The notes under the pieces: generated by a model | Database searches by the model: none | Seen by the model: the letters and a program-made list of their open reading frames with translations, nothing else | What the model was told of the DNA's origin: nothing | Program-made: the position numbers and the translations under genes | Assembly: GCF_003857015.1 (NCBI RefSeq) | Contig: NZ_QGGF01000076.1 | Span: 1-64,000 of the forward strand | Source of the DNA: Micromonospora globispora | Lineage (GTDB): Bacteria > Actinomycetota > Actinomycetes > Mycobacteriales > Micromonosporaceae | DNA length: 64,000 nt | Direction: 5' to 3' | Part shown: piece by piece, positions 45,231 through 53,267 of the stretch | Layout: every line of letters begins with the position of its first letter | How positions within the stretch are numbered: position 1 is the first letter of the stretch

Positions 45231-46012
45231 CAGGCACCTCCGGTCAGCGTGACGCCGCCGTCGACCACCAGCAGCTGACCTGTCATCCAGGCAGCGTCCT
45301 CGGAGAGCAGGAACGCGACGACGCCGCCGATGTCCTCCGGGACGCCGAGCCGCTTGAGCGGGTACGCCGCTGCGACCTGCTCCTCCCGACCCTCGTAGAG
45401 GGCGGTGGCGAATTTCGTCTTCACCACAGCCGGCGCGACGCCGTTCACCCGGATGTCCGGCCCGAGCTCCACGGCGAGCTGCTGGGTGATGTGGGCGAGC
45501 ATCGCCTTGCTGGCGCCGTAGAAGCCGATGCCGGGCGCGGGCCGGAGGCCGGCCACCGAGGAGACGTTGACCACGGCGCCACCGTGCGCCTTCATCCAGC
45601 CCCGATGGACCTGCTGCACCCACGACAGGGCGGCGAGGCAGTTCACGTCGAAGACCTTGCGGGCCACCGCCAGGTCCATCTCGACCATCGGGCCGTACGC
45701 CGGGTTGATACCGGTGTTGTTGACCAGCAGATCGACGCTGCCGAAGGTGTCGACTGCACGCCTGACGACCTCGGCCTGGTGGTCGACATCGTCGGCGTGG
45801 CCGGCGACGCCGAGCGCGTGCTCGGGGCCGAGCTGGGCGACCGCCTGGTCGAGCGCCTCCTGCTTACGGGCGGTGATGACGACCTTGGCACCCTCGGCGA
45901 CCAGCCGCTCGGCAATGGCCAGGCCGATGCCCCGGCTGGCACCGGTGACGATCGCGGTCCGTCCGCTGAACCTCGTTGACGTGGCTGTTGGTTCGCCACC
46001 CCGTGTGGTCAT
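45230..46012 (-). CDS. Short-chain dehydrogenase/reductase (first gene of catabolic operon)
   Basis: 260-aa SDR with AIVTGASRGIGLAIAERLV, LLVNNTGINPAYGPM, VVNVSSVAGLRPA and FYGASKAMLAH, ending GQLLVVDGGVTLTGG. It heads the seven-gene minus-strand operon running to 39896, with overlaps between most genes. The promoter region to its right (46013-46199) is shared with a divergent TetR gene and contains a TAAGC-N4-GCTTA inverted repeat 38 nt upstream of this start. The reaction is oxidation or reduction of an acyl-CoA hydroxyl group, by context. Confidence 0.92.
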   Translation of the reverse strand: MTTRGGEPTATSTRFSGRTAIVTGASRGIGLAIAERLVAEGAKVVITARKQEALDQAVAQLGPEHALGVAGHADDVDHQAEVVRRAVDTFGSVDLLVNNTGINPAYGPMVEMDLAVARKVFDVNCLAALSWVQQVHRGWMKAHGGAVVNVSSVAGLRPAPGIGFYGASKAMLAHITQQLAVELGPDIRVNGVAPAVVKTKFATALYEGREEQVAAAYPLKRLGVPEDIGGVVAFLLSEDAAWMTGQLLVVDGGVTLTGGA

Positions 46013-46049
46013 GACAGACGCTCCGGCACGATGACCCCTACGAGGTTAC

Positions 46050-46063
46050 TAAGCGCTTGCTTA
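46050..46063. promoter_or_regulatory. Candidate TetR operator of the acyl-CoA catabolic operon
   Basis: TAAGCGCTTGCTTA: arms TAAGC/GCTTA around GCTT, in the divergent gap between the first SDR (46012) and the TetR gene (46200). The shape and place suit a TetR repressor of acyl-CoA catabolism released by an acyl-CoA; the link to the adjacent regulator is inferred. Confidence 0.65.
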
Positions 46064-46199
46064 CGATACATTGGTGGAGTGTGCGACAGCTCGACGGCCG
46101 GCGTCAACAGGTCTGACCCGGCGGAAGTTGTCCGCCTCGTCCGTCGGCGGCCGTGATATCAATGCCGGGCGAGGCTGAGGGAGAAAGGATGGACGCGCG

Positions 46200-46796
46200 T
46201 TGACCGACACCGCCGAGCAATCCCGCGCCGACGCGACCCGCGCGCGGCTGCTGGAGGCGGCCGTCAGCGCGTTCGCCGAGCGAGGCTTCCACGCCACGAC
46301 AACACGCGACATCGCCGCCGCGGCCGGGCTGAGCCCAGCCGCGCTCTACGTGCACCACAAATCGAAGGAGGAGCTGCTCTACCTGATCTCGCGGTCAGGA
46401 CACGACCAGGTGCTCCGGCTGGTGCAGGACGCGATCGCGTCATCCGACGACCCGGCCACGGCGCTACGCCGGGTCGTCCACGACTTCGTCGTCTTCCACG
46501 CCCGCGACCACACCAGCACGCGCGTCGTGAACTACGAGCTGGCCGCACTCAGACCCGAGCATCTCGCCGAGATCCGCGAACTCCGCCACCGCATCGACCA
46601 GGCGATCCGTCAGCTCGTAGAGGCAGGCGTCGCCGCCGGGGTCTTCGACGCCCCGGACCCGAAAGTGGCGGCCGCGGCCCTGCTGTCACTCGGCATCGAC
46701 CTCGGTCGGTGGTACCGCCACGACGGCGACTGGAGCCCCGAGTACCTCGCCACTCACTACGCCGAGATGGCGCTCCGCGTCGTCGGCGCTCGCTGA
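46200..46796 (+). CDS. TetR-family regulator
   Basis: 198 aa. The DNA-binding domain is RARLLEAAVSAFAERGFHAT plus TRDIAAAAGLSPAALYVHHKSKEELL, followed by an all-helical effector domain rich in Ala and Leu. It resembles KstR2/FadR-like repressors that respond to acyl-CoA. The start is TTG 46200 (an in-frame stop lies close upstream), with AAGGA about 10 nt before it. It is divergent from the seven-gene catabolic operon and is its probable repressor. Confidence 0.88.
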   Translation: MTDTAEQSRADATRARLLEAAVSAFAERGFHATTTRDIAAAAGLSPAALYVHHKSKEELLYLISRSGHDQVLRLVQDAIASSDDPATALRRVVHDFVVFHARDHTSTRVVNYELAALRPEHLAEIRELRHRIDQAIRQLVEAGVAAGVFDAPDPKVAAAALLSLGIDLGRWYRHDGDWSPEYLATHYAEMALRVVGAR

Positions 46797-46917
46797 GCGG
46801 TACGCCCGGATCCGGGCGTTCGTGGCGCGGACGAGGAAGCCCTCGACCACCCGCTCGATGTGGACCAGACCGCGAAATTGACGTGCACCGCACCGCTCGG
46901 CGCTCTACGTTTCCGCC

Positions 46918-47661
46918 GTGACCCTGGACATCGTGACCCTGGCGGACCGCCCCGACCTCGCCCCGCTGCTCGACGAGGACTTCGACGGGGCGTGGCCGCA
47001 GTTCATGCTCTGGGATCCGATGGGCGCGGTGTACTACAACATCGCCCACGACCTGTATCCCGAGTTCGTGTTCGCCGCCGTCGACCCCGCCGACCCCGGA
47101 CGCGCCGTCGCCCGGGCGTACGCGGTGCCGTTGCGCTGGACGGAGCCGGAGCTTCCGGACGGCGGCTGGGACCGGGTGATCCAGCGGGCCACCATCCAAC
47201 GCCTCACCGGCGCCACCCCGAACATCGTCTCCGCCATCGAGATCTGCATCCGACCCGACCGGCGCGGGAGCGGGTTGTCCGGGTTGATGCTCACCGCCAT
47301 GCGGGAGGCCGTCGGGAAACTGGGGTACGACACGCTGGTCGCGCCGGTCCGCCCGAGCGGCAAGCACACCCAGCCCGACCTGCCGATGACCGAGTACGTG
47401 ACGCGGGTCCGCCCGGACGGCCTGCCGGTCGACCCGTGGCTGCGGGTACACGTCCGCGCCGGCGGACGGATCGAACGCGTCGCCCCGCGGTCGATGGCCA
47501 TCACCGGGACGCTCGCCGACTGGCGCCGCTGGACCGGCCTGCCCTTCGACACCAGCGGACCGGTGCATGTGCCGGGGGCGCTCGTGCCGGTGCTCTGCGA
47601 CGTGGCGCACGATCACGCCGTCTACGTCGAGCCCAACGTCTGGGTCCGGCACCGGCTGTAG
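46918..47661 (+). CDS. GNAT-like acetyltransferase-fold protein
   Basis: 247 aa. The central IRPDRRGSGLSGLMLTAMREA is the acetyl-CoA-binding RxxGxG/A loop and helix of GNAT enzymes, with SAIEICIRP as the preceding strand. The surrounding sequence (WPQFMLWDPMGAVYYN; YVTRVRPDGLPVDPWLRVHV) is typical of an actinomycete subgroup that has been annotated variously. The acceptor is unknown. The GTG at 46918 is the first plausible start. It lies alone downstream of the TetR gene. Confidence 0.75.
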   Translation: MTLDIVTLADRPDLAPLLDEDFDGAWPQFMLWDPMGAVYYNIAHDLYPEFVFAAVDPADPGRAVARAYAVPLRWTEPELPDGGWDRVIQRATIQRLTGATPNIVSAIEICIRPDRRGSGLSGLMLTAMREAVGKLGYDTLVAPVRPSGKHTQPDLPMTEYVTRVRPDGLPVDPWLRVHVRAGGRIERVAPRSMAITGTLADWRRWTGLPFDTSGPVHVPGALVPVLCDVAHDHAVYVEPNVWVRHRL

Positions 47662-47706
47662 CGACCACGACGGCACTCCACGCCGAGTCGCTCTTCCGCC
47701 ATCTTC

Positions 47707-48039
47707 CTACGGCCGGATGTCCAGGGCGCCGATCAGGCCGTCCCGCATGGTGAAGCGGTGGCGCAGCCGGACGGGGCTGCCCGCAAAGGTGCCTGAGACG
47801 AGGGTGGTCACCACGAAGTTGCCGCCGGCCTCCTCCTCCACCGTTTCCGGTACGGCCTTGTAGTCGTACTCGGCGGCGGTCCGCTCGCGCCAGGCCCGGA
47901 TCGCCGCCGGGCCGTCGTAGGTCCGCTCCTCGTCGGCGACGATCGCGTCGTCCGTGAAGCAGGAGACGAAGGCGTCGATGTCGTTTTCGCCGATCACCCG
48001 GTAGTAGCGGGCGACCACGTCGGGAAGGGTGACTGTCAT
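47707..48039 (-). CDS. SnoaL-like/NTF2-fold protein
   Basis: 110-aa cone-shaped alpha+beta barrel protein: LPDVVARYYRVIGENDIDAF, VSCFTDDAIVADEERTYDG and PAAIRAWRERTAAEYDYKA, then VVTTLVSGTFAGSPVRLRHRFTM. This fold serves polyketide cyclases, dehydratases and binding proteins alike, so the job cannot be read from sequence. It is monocistronic and there are no partner genes. Confidence 0.85.
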   Translation of the reverse strand: MTVTLPDVVARYYRVIGENDIDAFVSCFTDDAIVADEERTYDGPAAIRAWRERTAAEYDYKAVPETVEEEAGGNFVVTTLVSGTFAGSPVRLRHRFTMRDGLIGALDIRP

Positions 48040-48227
48040 ATGGCTCTCCTCAGCGTCCCGCTGGATTCATCGGCCGCACGCTTACCCCGCCACGCCCGCC
48101 TCGCACCTCGGCCGCTCCGCGGGGCACCCGTCGCACGGAGCGCCGCCACGAGTCAGCAGCGCGAGAACAGCCGACCCGGCATCAGGTGGCCCGCATGGAG
48201 CGCGCCGCCGTGGGTAGCCGACAGGAC

Positions 48228-48428
48228 ATGGCTGGTTCTGTTGCGCATCTGCACGGCGGGCCACTCGATGGCACGACCCAGGAACTAGGCAATCCCGACG
48301 AAGTTGTGGAATTCACCCACCAGGGCCGGGACGGCACCTGGTACGTGGAGTACCGCAGGGATCGGCGCGCCGACAACGGCTGGCATTACGAAGCCACCGG
48401 CGGGATGGACAAGCAGGATGAAGAGTAA
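48228..48428 (+). CDS. Small hypothetical protein
   Basis: A 66-aa frame (VAHLHGGPLDGTTQELGNPD...NGWHYEATGG) resembling small actinomycete and phage-like proteins that begin with LHGGP-DG. No function is known. Upstream in-frame starts exist (GTG 48186, ATG 48195); the ribosome site is weak for all. It is convergent with the NYN-domain gene, whose stop is only 5 nt away. Confidence 0.5.
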   Translation: MAGSVAHLHGGPLDGTTQELGNPDEVVEFTHQGRDGTWYVEYRRDRRADNGWHYEATGGMDKQDEE

Positions 48429-48433
48429 GCCGG

Positions 48434-49510
48434 TCACGATGGTCGCGTCGTGACCAGGTAGTCGTCCGCTTCGGGGCTCCACTGCAGATGCACGACGCCG
48501 CTGGTGGCGGCCGCCTTGCAGAACTGAAGGAAGCTGCGGTAGCCGAGCTTCTTCTCGCTGAAGTCCGGCCGCACCCGACGAAGCTGGTTCTTCAGGCCGG
48601 ACAGCGGCACCTCGCCGTCGTCACCGGCCAGGTCCGTGACCACGCTGCGCAGGAGCCCGAACGCCACCTCCCGATCGCCATGCTCGGGCAGGGAGACCTC
48701 GGGGTCGCCCTTGGCGGGGCCCTCGGCCAGTTCGATGACGTTGTGCGCGGCGAGGTGGCGCAGGAGCTCACCGAAGGCGCGGAACCCGTAGTCCGACTCG
48801 CTGAAGGTCGGGTCCTTGCGGAGCAGGGTGCGCTTCAGCGTCGAGGCGGTCACCTCGCCGCTGGAGCTGCCTTGCAGGCCAGCCACGGTCTGGGCCACGA
48901 AGACGGCGAGCGTGTCGACGTCGCGTACCGGCTCCTCGACCTCCGGTTGGGGCTCCGGCTCCTGCTCCACCTGCTGCGGCTCGGGCGCCGGCTGCCGGGC
49001 CGGGCGGCCGCGCCGGCCGCGCGTCGGAGCGAGGTCGAGTCCCTCCAACCGGTCGTAGTAGAGGAACTCGTCGCAGGCGGGCGGGAGCAGTGCGGACGTG
49101 GACTTCTCGACTCCGACGCCGATGACGCGCTTGTTGAGCTCGCGAAGCTTGTGGACCAGCGGGGTGAAGTCGCTGTCGCCGGTGCAGATCACGAACGTCG
49201 AGATGTACTCGCGCTCGAAGGCCAGTTCCACCGCGTCGACGGCCATCTTGATGTCGGCCGCGTTCTTGCGCGACGCGCCCATGCGCTGCGGTATCTCGAT
49301 GAGTTCGACGTGGGACCGGGTGAGCATCCGGCGGTCCTCGTCGAAGTAGGACCAGTCGGCGTACGCGCGACGCACCACCACCCGCCCCCGCTCGGCGAGG
49401 GCGTCGGCGACGGGGCGGAAGTCGAAGGCCATGCCGCCGAGGTGATCGCGTGCCCCCAACGCGAGGTTCTCGTAGTCGAGGAACAGGGCGATCCGGTCTT
49501 CGTGATCCAC
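48434..49510 (-). CDS. NYN-domain (PIN-like RNase) protein with two LOTUS/OST-HTH domains
   Basis: About 358 aa. N-terminal NYN domain: RIALFLDYENLALGARDH, RAYADWSYFDEDRRML, NAADIKMAVDAVELAF and FVICTGDSDFTPLVHKLREL hold the acidic residues of the PIN-like active site. A Pro/Glu-rich linker (about residues 165-200) is followed by two OST-HTH/LOTUS-type repeats, one near TVAGLQGSSSGEVTAS with YGFRAFGELLRHLAAHNVI and one near SDFSEKKLGYRSFLQFCKA-type sequence. LOTUS domains bind RNA (G-quadruplexes in studied cases), so this is a likely RNA-targeting nuclease. The GTG start at 49510 is used; a longer frame to 49603 is possible. Confidence 0.9.
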   Translation of the reverse strand: MDHEDRIALFLDYENLALGARDHLGGMAFDFRPVADALAERGRVVVRRAYADWSYFDEDRRMLTRSHVELIEIPQRMGASRKNAADIKMAVDAVELAFEREYISTFVICTGDSDFTPLVHKLRELNKRVIGVGVEKSTSALLPPACDEFLYYDRLEGLDLAPTRGRRGRPARQPAPEPQQVEQEPEPQPEVEEPVRDVDTLAVFVAQTVAGLQGSSSGEVTASTLKRTLLRKDPTFSESDYGFRAFGELLRHLAAHNVIELAEGPAKGDPEVSLPEHGDREVAFGLLRSVVTDLAGDDGEVPLSGLKNQLRRVRPDFSEKKLGYRSFLQFCKAAATSGVVHLQWSPEADDYLVTTRPS

Positions 49511-49571
49511 GCGAGCCACCCTACGCCCGGTCCGCCTCAGCCACCGAGGACTTCGCCCGCCCTGCGCGCCG

Positions 49572-50351
49572 TCAGGTGTGGTCCTCGGCGATCGAGTTGC
49601 CACCGTCGACGATGATCAGCTGCCCGGTGACGTAGCCGGCGTCCGGGGCGGCCAGGAACGCGACCACGGCCGCCACCTCCTCCGGCGTACCGGACCTGCC
49701 GACCGGCGTCCGCCGACCGGCCGCCAGCTCATGCTCGGTGGCGGAGCCGGTGGCGATCCATCCCGGCGCCACCGCATTGACGGTGACACCCCGCGACGCC
49801 GTCTCGACCGCCAGGGCCCGGGTGAGCCCGAGCATCGCCGCCTTGGCCGCGTGGTAGGCCGCGTCGTTCGGGTACGCCGACACCGGGCCGGAGGTGGAGG
49901 CGACGTTCACGATGCGCCCGTACCCGGCGTCGCGCATCGCCGGGAGGGCGGCGCGGCTGACGTAGAAGGCGGTGGAGACGTTGCGGTGCAGGCCGCGCTC
50001 CCACTGCTCGTCGCTCATCTCGGTGGTGGCGACCGGGCCCTCCGGGCTGGCGAGGGAGGTCATTCCGGCGTTGTTGACCAGGATGGTCACCGGGCCGTGG
50101 TCGGCGACCGCCGCCGCGACCAGGCCCGCGGCCTGGTCGGGGTCGGTGAGGTCGGCGACGCGGCCGGTGGCGGGAATGCCTTCGGCCTCGAGCTCGGCAG
50201 CCCGCAGGTGCACCCGCTCGGTGGTGGACGTCAGCGCGACGCGGGCGCCCAGCATCCCGAGCCGCCGCGCGCAGGCGAAGCCGATGCCGCTGCTGCTGCC
50301 GCTGCCGGTGACCAGCGCGACGTGTCCCGCCAGGGGCTGCGCGCCGCTCAC
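49572..50351 (-). CDS. Short-chain dehydrogenase/reductase coupled to a transaminase
   Basis: About 259-aa SDR. HVALVTGSGSSSGIGFACAR is the nucleotide motif, with an unusual Ser-rich loop; ILVNNAGMTSLAS, VNVASTSGPVSA, AYHAAKAAMLG and GQLIIVDGGN complete the family pattern. The GTG start (50351) overlaps the transaminase stop (GTGA), so they are co-produced. A transaminase/reductase pair can interconvert amino alcohols, amino acids and keto acids. The natural substrate is unknown. Confidence 0.9.
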   Translation of the reverse strand: MSGAQPLAGHVALVTGSGSSSGIGFACARRLGMLGARVALTSTTERVHLRAAELEAEGIPATGRVADLTDPDQAAGLVAAAVADHGPVTILVNNAGMTSLASPEGPVATTEMSDEQWERGLHRNVSTAFYVSRAALPAMRDAGYGRIVNVASTSGPVSAYPNDAAYHAAKAAMLGLTRALAVETASRGVTVNAVAPGWIATGSATEHELAAGRRTPVGRSGTPEEVAAVVAFLAAPDAGYVTGQLIIVDGGNSIAEDHT

Positions 50352-51697
50352 GCCAGGAGTTCCGCGACGGCCGCCTCGAACACCTGGGAGTGGTGGTCCA
50401 CGTCCGCGGCGGTCGTCGCGGGCGACATCAACGCCATGTTGTGGAACGGCGTGAGCAGCACCCCCCGGTTGGCCAGGTACAGGTGCAGGTAGTCCTCCAG
50501 GTCGGCGTCGGCCGCCCGCGCCGAGGAGGTCCCGTCGCGCGGCGCCGGGCGGACGAACCGGTACTCCGCACGAGCACCCAGCTGGCTGATCGACCACGGC
50601 AGGTCGTGCGCTTCGATGACCGTGGTGACCGCATCGGTGAAGCTCGTCGCGAGCTCCGTCATCTGCGCGAACGCGGAGTCGGTGAGCACGTGTTCGAGGG
50701 TGGCTCGCGCGGCGGCGACCGACAGCGCGTTGCCGGCCAGCGTCCCGCCCACGCCGCCCATGTCGACCAGGTCCAGGTCGTCGCGGCCGAGGATCGCGTC
50801 GGCCAGCTCGGCGGAGAGGCCGTACGCGCCGATGGGTACGCCGCCGCCGATGGCCTTGCCGATGGTGACGATGTCCGGCGCCAGCTCCCACGCGCTCGTG
50901 CAGCCACCCGGGCCGGCGGAGAAAGTGTGCGTCTCGTCGTTGATCAACAGGGTGCCGTGCTGACGGGTCAGCCGACGCACGGCCTCCAGGTAGCCCGGCT
51001 CGGGCAGCACGATGCCGATGTTGGTCAGCGCCGGCTCCATGAGGACGGCGGCGACGTCGCCGTGGGCGAGTTGCCGCTCCAGCCCCTCGACGTCGTTGAA
51101 CTCCGCCACCCGGCTGGTCAGCGTCACGTCGCACGGTGCGCCGACGTTGCCCGGCCGGCTGGCCCCCTCGCCGTCCTCCCCCACCACGATGAGCGACTCG
51201 TCCACGCTGCCGTGGTAGCAGTAGCTGTTGACGAGGATCTTCGGCCGGCCGGTGACCGCGCGCGCCAACCGGATCGCCCACCGGTTGGCGTCGGTGGCGG
51301 TCAGCGAAAAGCTCCACCTGGGCAGACCGAACCGGCGGGTCAGCTCGGCGCCCACCCACTCGGCGTCCTCGGTCGGCATCATCGCCGTCGCTCCGCCGAG
51401 GGTGGCCAGCCGCCGGGTCACCGCCTCCGTCACCGCGGCCGGGCTGTGTCCCGCCATGGCGCCGGTGTCGCCCAGGCACAGGTCGACGTAGCCGTGGCCG
51501 TCGAGGTCCACCACGTGGCTGCCGCGTGCGGAGTCCAGGTACAGCGGGAAGCCGGCGGCCTGCTTGTTCATCCAGGTCATCGGCACCCGACCGAACAGGT
51601 GCTCGGCCCGCGCGTACGCCGCCGCCGACCGCGGATTCCGTCGGACATAGCTGTCGCGCTCGCGTACCAACAGGGAGGTGAGCCGGCGGCGGTCCAT
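50348..51697 (-). CDS. Class III aminotransferase (glutamate-1-semialdehyde aminomutase-like)
   Basis: 449-aa PLP enzyme. The pyridoxal lysine is in IVTIGKAIGGGVPIGAYG, and INDETHTFSAGPGGCTSAW carries the Asp-E-x-H motif that contacts PLP. GSVDESLIVVGEDG and LCLGDTGAMAGHSP resemble glutamate-1-semialdehyde 2,1-aminomutase-like transaminases, but the protein differs from HemL in its N-terminal extension (MDRRRLTSLLVRERDSYVRR). It is divergent from a TetR gene, with a 17-bp palindrome between them, and is coupled to an SDR gene. Confidence 0.9.
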   Translation of the reverse strand: MDRRRLTSLLVRERDSYVRRNPRSAAAYARAEHLFGRVPMTWMNKQAAGFPLYLDSARGSHVVDLDGHGYVDLCLGDTGAMAGHSPAAVTEAVTRRLATLGGATAMMPTEDAEWVGAELTRRFGLPRWSFSLTATDANRWAIRLARAVTGRPKILVNSYCYHGSVDESLIVVGEDGEGASRPGNVGAPCDVTLTSRVAEFNDVEGLERQLAHGDVAAVLMEPALTNIGIVLPEPGYLEAVRRLTRQHGTLLINDETHTFSAGPGGCTSAWELAPDIVTIGKAIGGGVPIGAYGLSAELADAILGRDDLDLVDMGGVGGTLAGNALSVAAARATLEHVLTDSAFAQMTELATSFTDAVTTVIEAHDLPWSISQLGARAEYRFVRPAPRDGTSSARAADADLEDYLHLYLANRGVLLTPFHNMALMSPATTAADVDHHSQVFEAAVAELLA

Positions 51698-51754
51698 GGG
51701 TCCTCCAGGAGACGAGGTGGAGACGGCGAGCGGGGTCGCCGGAATCTAGCGCAC

Positions 51755-51771
51755 TGTCAGCGGCGCTGACA
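51755..51771. promoter_or_regulatory. Palindromic TetR operator between transaminase and TetR genes
   Basis: TGTCAGCGGCGCTGACA: perfect 8-bp arms around one base. It lies 58 nt from the transaminase start and 105 nt from the TetR ATG, so one site could control both promoters. Confidence 0.75.
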
Positions 51772-51875
51772 ATGGCATTGACATGAAGTCGCTGCCGCCG
51801 TGGCCAGGTATGGGTCGCGAGCGGCGGTGTGATCTGCTGACACCTGCAGGACCACGACGAGGAGGACGGTCTCCG

Positions 51876-52607
51876 ATGGCGAAGCAGGCCAAGACCGAAC
51901 CCGGGACCTCCCCGGAGCCAACGTCCGGGCCCACTCGCTCGTCAGGGGCGAGGAGACGGGCGACGCTCTCGCGCGAGGTCATCCTGAACGCGGCCATGCG
52001 ACTGGCCGACAGCGAGGGGACGTCCGTCCTGACGCTCACCCGCCTCGGGCGTGCGCTCGGGGCCGACCCCACCGCGCTCTACCGGCATTTCCGCAACAAG
52101 GACGAGCTCCTGCTCGCCATGGGCGACCAGCTCATGGCCGACGCGGTCGCCGGGATCGAGCCGGGCACGAGCTGGTTGGACACCCTCCGCAGCGCCGCCT
52201 GGTCCATGCGGCGGGCCTACCTGGCGCGTCCTGCGCTCGGGGCCCAGTCGGCAGCACGCTTCACCGGCGGTGCGGCCGAGATGCGGCTCGTCGACACGAT
52301 CACCGCCGAGTTGACGAAGGCGGGACTTGAACCGGACGCCGCCGCCCGTCACTGCCGGGCCTTCGCCGAGGTCGTCCTCGGGCACATCGGCATCACCGCG
52401 GCCCTGCTCAGCCTCTCCCCTGAGCAACAGGAGCTGGACGTCGCGATCGGCCTGCGAGTCTACGGCACCCGGCACCTCGGGAAGCAGTCGCCGGGTCTTC
52501 CCCAGGTGGCCACCGCCCTCGAGGACGAGAACGAGGTGTTCCGGACGGTCCTGGAGACCTACCTCGAAGGGTTACGTGCCACCGTTTCCGCGGCGCGGGG
52601 CCACTGA
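51876..52607 (+). CDS. TetR-family regulator of the transaminase/SDR pair
   Basis: About 243 aa. HTH: SREVILNAAMRLADSEGTSV, LTRLGRALGADPTALYRHFRNKDELL. The C-terminal domain (TetR_C type) follows with ARHCRAFAEVVLGHIGITAA. An N-terminal tail of ~30 residues rich in Ser/Thr/Pro precedes the HTH. The ATG at 51876 follows GAGGAGGAC. It is divergent from the transaminase/SDR pair. The 3' end overlaps the convergent hexapeptide gene by 49 bp. Confidence 0.9.
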   Translation: MAKQAKTEPGTSPEPTSGPTRSSGARRRATLSREVILNAAMRLADSEGTSVLTLTRLGRALGADPTALYRHFRNKDELLLAMGDQLMADAVAGIEPGTSWLDTLRSAAWSMRRAYLARPALGAQSAARFTGGAAEMRLVDTITAELTKAGLEPDAAARHCRAFAEVVLGHIGITAALLSLSPEQQELDVAIGLRVYGTRHLGKQSPGLPQVATALEDENEVFRTVLETYLEGLRATVSAARGH

Positions 52608-53221
52608 GGAGGTTCCGCCGAGACGTCCCGCCAGCCGTGCACCTCAGCCAGCAACGCGGCCATCACCTGGTCGTGGAGCCGTCCCTGGTCGGCCTCGGTG
52701 GTCGCGAAAGCGATATCAAAGAAGTCCGCGCCCGCCAGTTTCCTCGCCTGCTCGACGTCGGCGGTGCTCAGGTAGCCGTCGCGGGTGGGCGCTGCGATGT
52801 GGCGCATGCCGATGCGCGTCTCCTCGGGCAGCACGGTTCCCGCGTGCACGATCGCCCCGGCACCGATCCGGCTCCGGTCACCGACGGCCGCACCCTGCAG
52901 CACGATCGCACCGGTGGCCAGGTAACAGTGCCGCCCGACCGCACAGCCGGTGAGTGCGGAGAGTGGAGAGACCAGAGTGCGGGTGCCGATGCGGACGGGA
53001 AAGGCGGGCCGGCCGCGCCCACCCACCGCGCGGATCACGCTTCCCGCGAAGACGATCGCCTCGGCGGCGATCTCGACGGGAGGCCCGCCGCTCTCGATGA
53101 CGACGCCGTGGTCGACATAGGCACCGCCGCCGATCGTCACGTCACCGATGACGGCCGCCGTCTCGGCGATCGTGGCGGTGGCGTGGATGTCGGGACTCAC
53201 GCCGTTCCGGGTGATCAGCAC
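52559..53221 (-). CDS. Left-handed beta-helix (hexapeptide repeat) protein, gamma-carbonic-anhydrase-like
   Basis: 220 aa. Hexapeptide repeats run from VSPDIHATATIAETAAVIGD through VFAGSVIRAVGG, CYLATGAIVLQGAAVGDRSR and IGAGAIVHAGTVLP, as in gamma-carbonic anhydrases and related acyltransferases. Only some of the expected metal-binding histidines are visible (VDHGVVIE, RHCYLATG), so enzymatic activity is uncertain. The C-terminal helix-rich tail (DFFDIAFATTEADQGRLHDQV) is an actinomycete feature. It overlaps the TetR gene at its 3' end on the opposite strand. Confidence 0.82.
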   Translation of the reverse strand: MLITRNGVSPDIHATATIAETAAVIGDVTIGGGAYVDHGVVIESGGPPVEIAAEAIVFAGSVIRAVGGRGRPAFPVRIGTRTLVSPLSALTGCAVGRHCYLATGAIVLQGAAVGDRSRIGAGAIVHAGTVLPEETRIGMRHIAAPTRDGYLSTADVEQARKLAGADFFDIAFATTEADQGRLHDQVMAALLAEVHGWRDVSAEPPQWPRAAETVARNPSR

Positions 53222-53267
53222 GGATGGCGCCTCTCGTCGGCGCGGCTCAACGGCACCGCCGGCCCGG

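Noticed and set aside
39896-46012. A polyketide or other biosynthetic gene cluster because of several SDRs and a MaoC protein
   Set aside because: No ketosynthase, carrier protein or peptide synthetase; kinase, acyl-CoA dehydrogenase and TetR fit catabolism.
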